From: Trachythela sp. YZ-2020
Lineage: Eukaryota; Cnidaria; Anthozoa; Malacalcyonacea; Clavulariidae
Direction: 5' to 3'
Assembly (NCBI GenBank): GCA_016169945.1
Contig: JADLSH010000078.1
Span: 372,001 to 436,000 of the forward strand
DNA: 64,000 bases
Positions 39,005 through 50,079 of this stretch are shown here, piece by piece. The translations under genes and the position numbers were made by a program. The first letter of the stretch is position 1, and the number at the start of each line of letters is the position of its first letter. The notes under the pieces were generated by a model. The model did not search any database, had not been told where the DNA came from, and saw only the letters and a list, made by a program, of their open reading frames with translations.

Positions 39005-39345
39005 TTGCATGCTTCGAAATTGATGAAAAAGGTTAAAGGAAAGCCCGCACCATGGTTAACTGGTGACGTAAAAGGGCTCATGAATGAGAGAGATAAGCGG
39101 AGAACTAAACGTGAAGCAGACATCTCGGAATATAGGCGAAAACATAATGAAGTCAACATTGCTATTAGCCGTGCTAAATCCACCTATCATAAGGATTTAC
39201 TCCAGGAAAACTTCAGAACACCGCAGTTTTTCTAGATCTCAGAAAGGCATTCGACTCTGTTAGTCATTCGAAACTACTAGAAAAACTCTCTATATACGGA
39301 ATGAAATAAGTAGAGTTGAAGTGGTTCACAGACTATCTGTCAACG
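39005..39345 (+). mobile_element. Internally deleted non-LTR RT fragment
   Basis: Reads 'KPAPWLTGDVKGLMNERDKR' and 'KSTYHKDLLQENFRTPQF', the linker before the RT, then jumps to 'FLDLRKAFDSVSHSKLLEKL', RT motif A. The fingers in between are missing. It ends where the next element begins. Confidence 0.7.
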
Positions 39346-39369
39346 AATGGTGAAAACTCTAACCCTGAA

Positions 39370-39897
39370 AGAAGTCATCAAGGTACTAAACCTATAAGAG
39401 TAATAGTGGCCGGTGACTCCATGGTCAAGCATATAAACGGCTATAAGATGTCGACGGCTAGCACGAGAATTCAAGTATCCACGTTTCCTGGAAGTACCAC
39501 GCTAGACATGGCAGATTATATAAAACCAAAATTAAGGAAAAAACCCGACAAGCTCATCATTCATGTGGGCACAAACAGCCTGAAAAGTCGTGAAAATTCG
39601 GCGCGCTGTGCCGACGAAATCGTCAGATTGGGAGAAGTAATAAAAAAGTCTATACCAGAGACGGAGGTAGCCCTCTCGGGCTTGGTAACGCGGACCGATG
39701 ATGAATCTTTAAGATGTAAAGCCAACGATGTCAATGCATTGCTTAAGCAATCCTGCATTCAGAAACAATGGAAATTCATCGATCATACTAATATTACACC
39801 TGAGCATTTAAATCAAAGCAAAATCCATTTGAACAAAATGGGGACAATCAAGATGGCACGAAATTTTACTGATTATATTTATAATAGAAAATGTTAG
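39370..39897 (+). CDS. ORF1 C-terminal SGNH-type esterase domain
   Basis: Reads 'RVIVAGDSMVKHINGYKM' (GDS nucleophile block), 'LIIHVGTNSLK' (HVGTN block) and 'HLNKMGTIKMARNF' with the likely catalytic His. This esterase domain is characteristic of ORF1 proteins of CR1-group elements. The N-terminal part of ORF1 is missing, and the open frame reaches upstream only through the adjoining fragment. Confidence 0.75.
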   Translation, partial: RSHQGTKPIRVIVAGDSMVKHINGYKMSTASTRIQVSTFPGSTTLDMADYIKPKLRKKPDKLIIHVGTNSLKSRENSARCADEIVRLGEVIKKSIPETEVALSGLVTRTDDESLRCKANDVNALLKQSCIQKQWKFIDHTNITPEHLNQSKIHLNKMGTIKMARNFTDYIYNRKC

Positions 39898-39906
39898 GAC
39901 ACCGCC

Positions 39907-41370
39907 GTGTTGGAGCCGGTAAACAATACCGAAGTGCAGCCAAGTATGGATAACGAATCACCGATAGCCTCGGGTGAGTTAAATGAAATAGATTATTCAA
40001 ATATCGCATTATGCAACTCAGAGGAAATACCATTTCATCGGGGCATGTTTATGGCATGTTTAAACATAAATAGCCTTCTCGCCCATATCGATGAATTGCG
40101 AGTGTTTATGAGTAATAATAAAGTAGACATATTATGCATTAATGATACAAAACTAGACTCATCAATTAATAGTAATGAAGTCCATTTACCAAATTTTGAA
40201 ATTATCCGAAGAAATCGATGTATAAATGGCCGCAATGGCGGCGGCGTCTGCATCTATATTAGAACTAACATTAATTATAAAATACGACAAGATCTGCAAT
40301 CAGAAAATCTTGAAAATTTGATCGTAGAAATAAAAAAACCACGATCTAAGTCTATCTTAGTTAGTACATGGTATAGGCCTCCCAATTTGCCAATTAGTTA
40401 CTTTGCGGAATTCGAGCAAATGATTGGCTCACTCGATGCGCAAAATTTAGAGTATTTCCTCCTTGGCGATTTGAATGTCGACTTTATGTCAACAACCGAG
40501 TCACCAAGCAGGCATAAAGTAAAATATATTTTGGACATATACGATGTGGAACAGTTAATAAACGAACCAACAAGGGTTACTGCCACATCTAGTACTCTGA
40601 TTGATTTATGTCTTACTAACACAACTGTTAATATTGTGAAATCTGGTGTCATACACTTATCTATTAGCGACCATTCGTTAGTGTATATGATACGTAAGAC
40701 TCACTATATACGAGGGGGTCCTAGAACAATAGATGCTAGAACGATGAAGTACTTTAACAGAGAATCGTTTCTAAGTGATCTTAAACTAAATCATTGGGAT
40801 AGTATCTATTGCTCCCAGGACCCTAACGAAATGTGGGATGTCTGGAAAAAAAGGTTGATGGAAACTATCGACAAGCACGCACCACGAAGATCCAGGAGAA
40901 TTAGAAATAGAAAATCCCCTTGGGTCACAAAGGATATAAGACATCAGATTTTTAACCGAGACTACCTAAAAAAGAAAGCTATTAGATCCAATGATCCTGA
41001 AGTCTGGCAACAATATCGACAAGCCCGAAATCACATTAATAATGATATACAAAAAGCTAAGCAAGCTTACTATAAGAATAACTTTGAACTAAATAAGGGC
41101 AATATGAAAAAAACATGGAATCTTATAAATGAGTTAAGCTCTAGAAACACAGGCAAAAATAAAAGAATAACGCAATTAAACTACGAAGAGCGAGAAATAA
41201 CCGCGCCTATAGAAATAGCTGAAACATTTAATAGCTACTTCTCGGGTATGGCGAAAAACTCGCCTCTGAAATCCCGGTTCCTGCACATGATCCATGTTTT
41301 TATCTTAAACCACCCGATCATTCCTTCTCACTCAAAACTCCCTCTGTTATCACAGTTTATCAACTGTTGA
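39907..41370 (+). pseudogene. ORF2 endonuclease (APE-type), frameshifted before RT
   Basis: 487 codons. The APE-type endonuclease begins 'CLNINSLLAHIDELRVFM' with the N53/N55 pair, 'ILCINDTKLD', 'LLGDLNVDF' and 'SDHSLVYM'. In these enzymes the metal-binding residue in the second block is Glu (INETKLD); here it is Asp at residue 80, probably impairing activity. After about codon 450 (near 41250) a frame change replaces the natural continuation, which resumes in the frame at 41367. The linker 'RSRRIRNRKSPWVTKDIRHQ' is standard for CR1/L2. Confidence 0.8.
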
Positions 41371-41937
41371 GTACGATAGATGAGAAGAAGTCGGCTGGCC
41401 TTGATAATATACCAAACAAACTATTAAAGATAGCTGCAAGTGTGATTGCACCTTCGTTAACGGGAATATTTGCTGCATCCATTAATGCCGGAATATTCCC
41501 ATATGAATGGAAGGCCAGTAGAATAACCCCAATTTTCAGTTCGTGGCTCAGAGTACAATTTCAGGAACTTCGAAATGAAGTTAAATCTGCCTAAGCCACG
41601 AACTAATTATCTAAAACGAAGTTTTCAATATAGTGGAGCACAATTGTGGAATAGTCTCCCTGAAAATATACGAATGCTTCAATCATTTGCACAGTTCCGA
41701 AAAGCTGTAGATAAATATTATACTAATTTAAATGAACTCCCACACGGCAATCTTGTAAACCAGTAGATCCTAATTTTGTTTTTGTCATTATCCATGCTTT
41801 GTTTTGTAAATTATGTTATACTGAAGATTTTTACCGTGTTAAAATAAATTTTTATTGTATTGTATTGTATTATATTCTGTCGAACGATGCAAGTTAGCTA
41901 TCGAAGTAGCGTTGGATTCTGTTACAGAGAACTAAAG

Positions 41938-42219
41938 ATGTCTAAACCACCAATGACGAAACCTGCTTACCCTCCTTATTCAGTGATGGTGGTCAAAGCC
42001 ATTGCAGAACTGAAAGATCGAGCAGGTTCCAGTCGACAAGCAATCGTCAAGTACATTAAAGAGAATAATGAAGGAATATGCGACAACTCCAGCAAGATGG
42101 TGACAAAAAAACATTAAGAAAGGCATATTGGAAGCGACATTGCAGAAGGCAAAGGTGGAGCTTTCAAGTTCGTTCTGACTGAAAAAGTGAAGGCAAAATT
42201 AGCATCGACTGAGTATTGA
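41938..42219 (+). pseudogene. Linker histone H1-like globular domain, frameshifted
   Basis: Starts MSKPPMTKPAYPPYSVMVVK and continues 'AIAELKDRAGSSRQAIVKYI', the winged-helix domain of histone H1/H5. A run of seven As after GGTGAC adds a base and shifts into a stop; the natural continuation ('IKKGILEATL', 'GKGGAFKFVLTEKVKAKL') needs two frame changes. No introns and no basic C-terminal tail. Likely a retro-pseudogene or dead gene copy. Confidence 0.75.
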
Positions 42220-42224
42220 AATTG

Positions 42225-42825
42225 ATGCTTCGCTTAACTTAAATTCTAACTTTGAAAAATAATTACAAGCGTGCTTCTGGAAGATTACGTTTATTGTCGA
42301 GGCTTCGAAACTGTTTGGATGGTTATTCTACGAAGGTGTTGTACAACTCAATGGGATTCTGAACCTTAAGATTACAACTACGCAACAAGATAAATTATCT
42401 GCCTTTCATGTCCGTGCACAGCAACTCATGCCGCGAGTCGCTGTTATAGCCCCCGATCAAGCAAATAAAATTAGATCTTGCAAGCTGGTGAAAGACATCC
42501 TTAATGACTACGTGTGTATTAAGTTGCAAGGATATTTTACTATTTTGGACCACAGCAAAGCGAAAAGAAATAACAGATATTCTGTCAAACTGCCTGCCAT
42601 TATTAAAACTGAATATGCCCGTAAAGGTTTATTTTATATGGGTGCCAAAACCTACATATATGTTCTATCATTACATATTAGTATATCTCATATTAGTTAT
42701 TAGTATAATTAATATAAATCTGTATGGTATAGTTTATTTGCAATTGTATCGTTGTTTTATTTCTATTTAGTTTAATTATTCTACAGGACGGACAGTAATA
42801 ACAACATTTATATTTGTTGAAGTTC
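42225..42825. other. No gene supported
   Basis: ORFs near 42428-42770 have no motif that I recognise and overlap each other. Composition is AT-rich. Confidence 0.4.
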
Positions 42826-42829
42826 TTTA

Positions 42830-43745
42830 TTCTGTTAAAAAATTCGTTAATAATAATAATAATTCGGCACTGCTCATCCACATCCTGTCCAATAACCAAA
42901 ATATCCAATGACCAGACGTAATGTTGTTGTGTAAATGTTTTAACACTTCTTCATGCAGTGATCGTGGGACTACCAATTGTAACTTTGTCTCTTGTTCATC
43001 CACGGACTCGATCTTATGATAAAGTAGTCCTTCGTCTATTTTCAAAAATTCCCACGGCGCCCACAGCACTTTTATTTTTTCAATTTCGGGTGAAACGTTA
43101 CTCCAATCAAGCCGTTCACCACCAGCTTCCAACAAGTCGATTACCACATTCAAATCAGGGTCCACGTCTTCAGACCCCAGGATTACATTCCAATCCTCTC
43201 TTACACCAGTTATGACAAGATCCACCCTGCTTTCTTCTAAGTTACACTGACAGTTCGCAGATTGTAGTTATGTAAGTATTTGATCTCGCTATTTCAGACG
43301 TTCACTGCCACAAGGACGACGCGAGAGACCATCTTCATTTGCATCTTTCTGTCCACTACGATGTTCAACCGCGAACTTGTATTGCTGTCGTTTCTGTACC
43401 CAGCGAGCGATTTGACCATCGGAATTCTTGAAACTCATTTTAATGCTGTATGGTCAGTTCTTGCAACTAGAAAGTTTTGTCCGTATAGGTAGGGAGGAAT
43501 GTGCTCAATGGACTTCACATCAACAAGTAGTAACGGCGCTCTGCTATATTTAGTAAGCGACTGCAGTATGCTATTACTTTTTCTTTAACATCAACCTTCT
43601 GGGACAGTATTGCATCAATTCCAAATGCACTTGCGTCCATTTCTAAGATGAATTGTCCATTCTCGCTCGGAACTATAACATAGTCGAGGAATTTTTGAAA
43701 TGAAACAACTTGTCGATTGACCCACTTTTTAACCACCGTGCGCTA
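42830..43745 (-). mobile_element. Ty3/Gypsy-like RNase H to integrase fragment
   Basis: From right to left on the minus strand: 'GQFILEMDASAFGIDAILSQ' (RNase H first Asp) and 'EKVIAYCSRLLNIAERRYYL', the connection with degraded 'VARTDHTALKW', then 'DEGLLYHKIESVDEQETKLQ' and 'LVVPRSLHEEVLKHLHNN', the H2C2 start of integrase. Frames change between blocks. No LTRs found. Confidence 0.8.
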
Positions 43746-43759
43746 GCGTATACAGTTTT

Positions 43760-44140
43760 GAGCGAACCTCTAAATTTGCCGGCGCGTGCAAACCTTTAGC
43801 AAATATATAGCAAACCGGAATGCTTGCAAACTTCACAAATTTACGTTCGTGAACTCGTTAACAAACAAACAACGCAATGAAAATTTATATAATTATGTAA
43901 AGCCATTTGCAAAATTTAGGGCAAGCGTTATGTTTCCAGCAAGTTTGCTACAGCGTGCAAATGTTTGCAAACCATGAGGTTTACACGCGTGTAAACCTGT
44001 CGCAGATTTGTGGTAAACCCGAAGGCTTGCAAACCTGGTATATGCACGCGTGGAAACCTGAGGCAAATTTAGACATTAGATTTGCAACGAGTTTGACTTG
44101 CGTGCAAGTTTCTGCCAAACCCAATTTGAACCAGACAGTG
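43760..44140. repeat. Degenerate tandem repeat, TGCAAACCT..GCAAATTT units
   Basis: About seven diverged units of roughly 50-60 bases built around CGTGCAAACCT, AAATTTGC and GCAAACC. ORFs across it are incidental. Confidence 0.6.
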
Positions 44141-44426
44141 AGAGCGAAGACAGTTCAACTAGGGACGACGATATATATTGTTGATTAACTTTGTTATGTG
44201 TGTGAGTGTGTCAAATGCAATCGTTTTAACAAGATTCCGCCGCAAATCTCCTGGTAGTAAACATGCAAATTTACTTCTATAAAATAATGTTTATTGAAAA
44301 ATGTGAAATTTGTTTCAAATTGAAAAATAAATTACATCCTAAAGCTCATGCAAGCCAAAATTGCAAATTCCTCCAATAATATTCTCCTAAAATTCTCTAT
44401 TATTTCTTATTTAATATTTTATTTAG

Positions 44427-44540
44427 ATATCGATGAATGTTTGTCGTTTCCATGTGATCATTCGTGCAGCAACACCGTAGGTTCTTTCAAATGTATGTGC
44501 AACACAGGGTACACCTCTGATGGAGCGAGTGGATGTGTTG
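44427..44540 (+). CDS. EGF-like (calcium-binding type) exon 3
   Basis: A TTTTATTTAG acceptor and GTATGT donor bound 114 bases, phase 1-1. Reads [20 protein letters not shown], then '[12 protein letters not shown]' and 'GCVG', with all six cysteines in standard EGF spacing and the calcium-binding opening. The flanking introns resemble those of EGF exon 1 (GTATGTATTCTCGTNTGTAT and onward), indicating duplication of exon plus intron. Confidence 0.88.
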
Positions 44541-45309
44541 GTATGTATTCTCGTCTGTATTAACACGTCAACTATAATAATCCTTTAAATCACTTTTATG
44601 TTTCCATAATCACCTCAAAATCGTTGCTTTTCTTTGTACGACCTCCCATTGAAGATTTTTACACAGCAGGTGCATGACTGAAGGATTGTCTACACCTTGT
44701 AACAGAAAGCAGCGTATTTGCATACTATTTATAGGCAATCTCTGGAATTATCGGACATTTGAGATTTATAATATCTGGGCAGAATTTACAGTGGCGAAGC
44801 TAGACAAATCAACTAGTCATGCTTTGCACATTTTTTTTTTATAAAGATTTAAATTTTTATAGAAATACATTGTCCTTAGATTATCTATATGCACATTTAT
44901 CACCATGACCAGTTGCCATGGTTAGCTTTGCCCCTCAAAATTTAGATTATATGTCGTGGAATCTTAGCCCCATAAAATTATTCAATATCAGTTATAAGTC
45001 TGCGAGTATATGCAAGTTTCAGTTATATATATATTTTGCTGTAATTCTCGAGCAAATTGTACTATGTAATTTTCCACACGGCTTCCTAAACGAATTTATC
45101 TGTGGGCAAAAATCTAGAAGCAAGAAAATAGCCAACGAATTGTTCAAATTATTACATTACTATATTGAAATTAGTACATTACTACAGCATTTCTAAATGC
45201 AGTTGGTAATTAAGCACAACAAAGCTCTTCTTTGGCCTTTTGTTTGCCTCATCACGTCACAAACATTTCAACCCAATGCAAGTCTCAACCTGAAATACAA
45301 GAACGATAA

Positions 45310-46330
45310 AATGCTGACTTAGAAAATGTTCGTCAATGGTTACTTGGAAACAAATTTACACTTAATAAACGAAAAACAGAATATACATGATTGTTGGTCA
45401 GTGGAACCGGCAAGGGGGGGCGAGTGGGGGCGTTCGCCCCCCAATATGACAAAGGGGGAGGGGGGGGGGTGACGGGGTGTATAGAGAATGAACTGTGCTG
45501 CGCAAGTTTCTCTCCAAGTGCCTCCAAAACGCAGGAAATGCCATTTTAGACACCCAAAATTCAAAATTTTCCCGGGGGAGCATGCACCCGGGCCCCCTAG
45601 AATTTGTTTGCCACCCCAAAAATAAATCCTGGCGGCGCCACTGTTGTTGGGTCGCGACAACGTCTATCAAATATCAAAACTGATCCCAAAATTGAGCTTG
45701 GCGAGTCAACAATTAAGCGGGTTCATCAATCGAAAACTTTAGGCATCTTTATTGATGAGCACTTATCATGGAACGATCAAATTTAAAATGTTATAACAAA
45801 AGTTTCTAAAGGCATTAAGAATGATACGGCGAAAACAGTTTGATCCTAAATGAACGCTATTACTAATATATAATGCCATTGTTTTATCACACTTTGATTA
45901 TTGTAGTTTGGTTTGGGATAACTTTTACGAGGATCTAAATTGACAAATTCAAAAGTTGCAAAATAAAGTCGCACGAATCATCACTGGTGTTAGCTCTGAT
46001 GAAGTCTTAAATGAATTAAATTGGAAGCCTCTAAAACAAAGGTTTAACAACAATAAGGCCATTTTCCTGTACAAAATAAGAAATGATACAGTGCCATTAT
46101 CATAATAAACATGTTTCCAATTAATACTAATCATATAGACATAGGTATGATTTGCGAAGTAATAACAATAATTATTAAATATTTATGCTCTTGATAAACC
46201 CAAAACAAACTTTATAAAGAAGAGTATTAGTTACTCAGCGGCGTCATTGTGGAATCACTTACCAGGCATAGCCAAAGAAAAAGGTATAAGCTTTAACAAA
46301 TTCAAATATATTCTTGACCGCTTCTGATTC
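45310..46330 (+). mobile_element. CR1/L2-like RT C-terminal fragment
   Basis: Blocks 'NKFTLNKRKTEYMIVG', 'SKTLGIFIDEHLSWNDQI', 'YNAIVLSHFDYCSLVWDNFY' and 'LQNKVARIITGVSSDEVLNE' occur in order across several frames with stops. It is interrupted by a hAT MITE at 45399-45643. The 3' end near 46325 lacks a clear tail. Confidence 0.75.
45399..45643. mobile_element. hAT-type MITE inserted in the RT fragment
   Basis: Ends CAGTGGAACCGGCAAGG and CTGGCGGCGCCACTG, flanked by TTGTTGGT (45391-45398) and TTGTTGGG (45644-45651), an 8-bp duplication with one change. G-runs and GGGGGCG near the ends. Non-coding; ORFs crossing it are spurious. Confidence 0.85.
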
Positions 46331-46334
46331 TTCT

Positions 46335-47685
46335 TATATATAATTATTTTGTAATTATTTTACCTATTTTTTCATAATGTATATAGGCTGCAGAGTGATT
46401 ATTGCATGCTTAGTTGATAATTATGTAACAAACGCCCCATGAAAAGCAGGTGCCTATGAGCCCTGAAGGGTTACCGTTTTAAAATACTTTTAAATAATGA
46501 TAATGAAATAATAATAACTATTATTTTGTAAGCGAAATGATCTGTCTGAAAACATTCAAGCAGTGTATCCGGGAATGTTTAAGACATGTTCTATTTTGCG
46601 CAGGTTGTCTGTAAGGACGCGGGTGTGCAAAAAGGAGCGCGGGTATAATTATATTTGGCATTGGTATATAGCGTTGGTGATTTATCCGGGAACTCTTTGT
46701 CGGTGGGAATTTTGGACAATATCTTTAATAAATATACGCATAAAGCCACGTCTCCGTGTAAAACTCATATAATTATATATGCATGGCTGTAATTAATAAC
46801 CCTTAAGATCTCGTTTTCATGGTGTCAATATTGGAAACTTTTTCACATTGAAAAACGGCTCTTAGATTGTGATTTGGTTGAACATTGACTGAGTTAGTTA
46901 ATAAATAAGTACATTTATCAGTAGAATTTCATGTTAGAGATGATTATATCGAAACAAATTGTTGAAAGTAATTAAACAAAAAAATATTAAAACCTTTCTG
47001 CAAATTTTCAATGATTAGAATCAATGAGTCTCATTCACATTGACAAGCGTACAACATAGCGCGTTTTACATGGAAGCTACTAGTATTTTCTAAAGAATGC
47101 GAACAGAAGTCGACGATCTGGTCTATGCAGTGATATTGACACTATATCTCAAATTGATGATTAATTAATAAGCTAGCCGTGAAGAAAGGAAATCCGTACC
47201 GTGAAGGCAACTGGATATGTGGTCGTATTATCATACAATTTCGTCAACCTTAAACCAAATTTCTTTTAAAATTCTGATTCCTTTTTGAATTTAGTATTTC
47301 ATATCAAATACCACTTTACCGGATATTCAGTCATTGCAATTAGTTCAGTCTTCGGCATTGTCACGAAAAGAGCTAATTGCAAAGAGCCGAAACTGGATAT
47401 CCGGTAGAATTTTTATTGTCCGATTTGACATATATTATACATGTTGATGGTATTTACAGTTTATTACACGAAAAAAGCCAAAATTATAAGACCAAATAGA
47501 AATGTGCAGCCTAACTTGCAGCAATATGTTGTTAGTTTCGACTTTCATCAAAACATTTCTTCCGGTTTTTCTTTTTTGTTCCTTACCTTCGGTGGCCCAT
47601 ATCGGCAAAAGAACCCCAAAAAATTAAATTAACGCCAGAGTTCATAAAACTCCCCAATACACCAAATTGAAATGCAACAGTTGAT
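46335..47685. other. No feature seen
   Basis: AT-rich intron-like DNA. ORFs of 60-70 codons have no motif. Nothing repetitive was found beyond short runs. Confidence 0.45.
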
Positions 47686-47686
47686 A

Positions 47687-47760
47687 TGAAACACCCGAAA
47701 AAATTCGAAACACGCTAAAAGAATCGAAACAAACCAAACGGTTTGGAACACCCCGCCACT
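47687..47760. repeat. Short inverted copy of the 49-kb minisatellite
   Basis: Units such as CGAAACACGCTAAAAGAATC are the complement of the TTTCGAATCTTTTGGCGTG units at 49230-49640. About three or four copies. Confidence 0.65.
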
Positions 47761-48554
47761 GCATCAAGGAAGTTTTATTGAATATCAAATTTAAAAATGA
47801 TATAATTCAATTGACTGGAAGCACTGTAAATAAACATCTTTGCACGTTAAAAATGTTGAAATGTTTACAACTTGTTGAAAAAAGGCAATGGTTCTAAATG
47901 TAATCTGTGTCGTAGATTGTATAATAAAGTCTCCAAATGAAGTGTAATTATTGCAATACAGAAATATTGAGTACGTTTTCTTGTTGTCCATCTTGCGGGA
48001 AATGCACTCGCCCCGATTTCAAATATCCCAACAAAAACGATTACGGTGTTTTGCCGACTTTCAAGCTGAGAAAGAAAGTGAGCGAATCACTTGGATAATT
48101 GAATGAAAATATATATGTACTCGCACTTACATACATTGATGGAGATATTTCCTCGAAGAAATGAAGAAACACTGAGAGTGGTAATTGCATCTACTTCAAC
48201 TTTTGAAGAAGCTACATATTTAATTGCTGAAGATAGTGGAGGTTCTCTCCATAGTTCATATTCTAGCTTGCGTTCGGAGGATGTTGATATGTCTCCTGAG
48301 TGTTCTTTTGCAGCTGATGGAACTGTCTATTGCACTGCATGAGAAAGTTCTGCATATGTTGCAAAATAATATTTTAAAGAAGCTTTCTGGTGATTACTAA
48401 GCCCACGATGGTTCAATCCAAAAAACATCCACACCTCCCCCACGGAGAAAATTGGGAAGTAAATTCTTGCTAATCTAAAACAAATGTACGATAGGAAGAA
48501 ATAATTATATTTACACAAAGAAATACATACATACATACATACATATATATATAT

Positions 48555-48741
48555 ATAGTAAACAAAAATACAAACTCGAGTTACTTCATTTGAATTTATT
48601 CACGACAAATCTGTTTCGTATGGAGCCTGCCACACTCATCAGGTGAAAATTGCGTGTGGCAGGCTCCACTTGACATACGAAACAGATTTGTCGTGAATAA
48701 ATTCAAATGAAGTAACTCGAGTTTGTATTTTTGTTTACTAT
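48555..48741. repeat. Near-perfect 187-bp inverted repeat (hairpin)
   Basis: The left arm starts ATAGTAAACAAAAATACAAA and the right arm ends with its complement. Arms of about 84 bases are separated by a short loop near TCATCAGGTGAAAATTG. Flanked on the left by (AT)n. Probably a foldback MITE; its transcript would form a long hairpin. Confidence 0.9.
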
Positions 48742-49229
48742 CCCGCTCTCCTTCGGTATCGAGCACTCTACGCATATGATTTTAAACCCAATACTCGTCT
48801 ATATATATAGTCAAATCTGCAGACATGCATGTTTCGCCGTTCAACGGCTCGTCAGTGCAGCTTGTAACGCAGTCTAGATGCGAGTGACTTCGTATTTATA
48901 CACCATACTCTTGCCCTCACCAAGCGCATGTGGTACAATACTCAGACACATGCGCATCCAGACATGCATCCAGATATATATATATGATTTTTTCCCCGTT
49001 TAATTAAAGTTACTAGTGGTGAATGCATTCGCGTTTGGATTTTCCAGACGAGTAAGAAAATTTTACTTGGCATCGCCCAACTTTAATGAGCAATGTCGTC
49101 TATCCATATGTGAGACAATCATGTGTCTATTATAGAAATTATATTGGAGACGATGCATGTGTGGTGCTGGACAACATGAAAAGAACAATTGCCTCGCTGT
49201 AATCACTATAATCAGGAGCCCAATTGAAA

Positions 49230-49640
49230 GAATTTAAATCTTTTGGTGTGTTTTGGAACTATTGGCATGTTTCGATTCTTTTGGCGTGATTCGAATCTTT
49301 TGGCGTGTTTCGACATTTTGGCGGCGTGTTTTGGATCTTTTGGGGGTGTTTCTAATATTTTGCCGTGTTTCAAATCTTTTGGCGTGTTTCGAATCTTTTG
49401 GCGGCGTGTTTCGAATCTTTTTGCGTGTTTTAATCTTTTGCCGTGTTTCCAATGTTTTGGCCTGTTTCGAATCTTTTGGTGCCGTGTTTTGAATCTTTTG
49501 ACATGTTTCGAATCGTTTCGCGTGTTTTGAATCTTTTGACGTGTTTCGAATCGTTTTGCGTGTTTTGAATCTTTTGGTGAGTTTCGAATCTTTTGGTGAG
49601 TTTCGAATCTTTTGGCGTATTTCGAATCTTTCGGAAATTT
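49230..49640. repeat. ~19-22-bp minisatellite, TTTCGAATCTTTTGGCGTG
   Basis: About 20 variable units (19 bases, with longer ones containing GCGGCGTG). Unit boundaries drift, so ORFs in both directions (Lys/Arg/Thr-rich on the minus strand) are artefacts. Confidence 0.9.
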
Positions 49641-49654
49641 GCAAGATAACGTTG

Positions 49655-50075
49655 CTAGGAATTTCTTCCACTGAAACTGAAGTCATCTTCTAGTGGAATA
49701 TCTGAAACGCTCTCGTTTTCGTGCACAGTTATGCTTGGACGTGTTTGTTTACTTGCATCTCTCTTGTCAACAGCTGGATTGCACATTCGGTTTGAAGGTG
49801 CATTTTCATTAACAGTCAGGCGGTCGAGTACATGAACATTAGCTTAATTTAGCTTTGCATTTAAAAGTTCTATTTTATTTTCAAATGTAGAGATCGGCTT
49901 AATAAAGCCAAGTCTCATAGTTTCAAGTTTTCCATCGTAGGTAGACACCAATTCGTCCAGCTTAACCGATATTGTATCTTGCATGCCGTTTAATAAAACC
50001 CATACCGTAAGCAGCTCTAGTTTTAAAGCGGTCAGTTCACCTTTTTTGTTCTGCAGGCAGGTTTCGCCCATGTCA
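49655..50075 (-). mobile_element. Possible ORF1-like coiled-coil remnant
   Basis: The minus-strand ORF 49844-50071 reads 'LQNKKGELTALKLELLTVWV' and 'FENKIELLNAKLN', a heptad-like pattern, followed after a stop by an acidic 'DIPLEDDFSFSGRN' stretch. This is the style of non-LTR ORF1 N-termini, but there is no diagnostic domain. Confidence 0.3.
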
Positions 50076-50079
50076 GTAT

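Larger units (their letters stand above)
39370..41880 (+). mobile_element. CR1-like element with ORF1 esterase, internally deleted
   Basis: Keeps the ORF1 C-terminus (esterase), the ORF2 endonuclease, a short start of the RT ('AGLDNIPNKLLKIAASVIAP') and the extreme C-terminus ('YLKRSFQYSGAQLWNSLPEN'). The RT catalytic motifs A-E are deleted between about 41530 and 41590. The 3' end has a (TATTG)n tail at 41855-41875. It cannot move by itself. Confidence 0.85.

Noticed and set aside
45340..45683. Pro-rich ORFs around 45.4-45.7 kb
   Set aside because: They are translations of the G/C-run ends of a hAT MITE.
49234..49686. 150-codon Lys/Arg/Thr-rich minus-strand ORF
   Set aside because: Minisatellite translation; the opposite strand is equally open.
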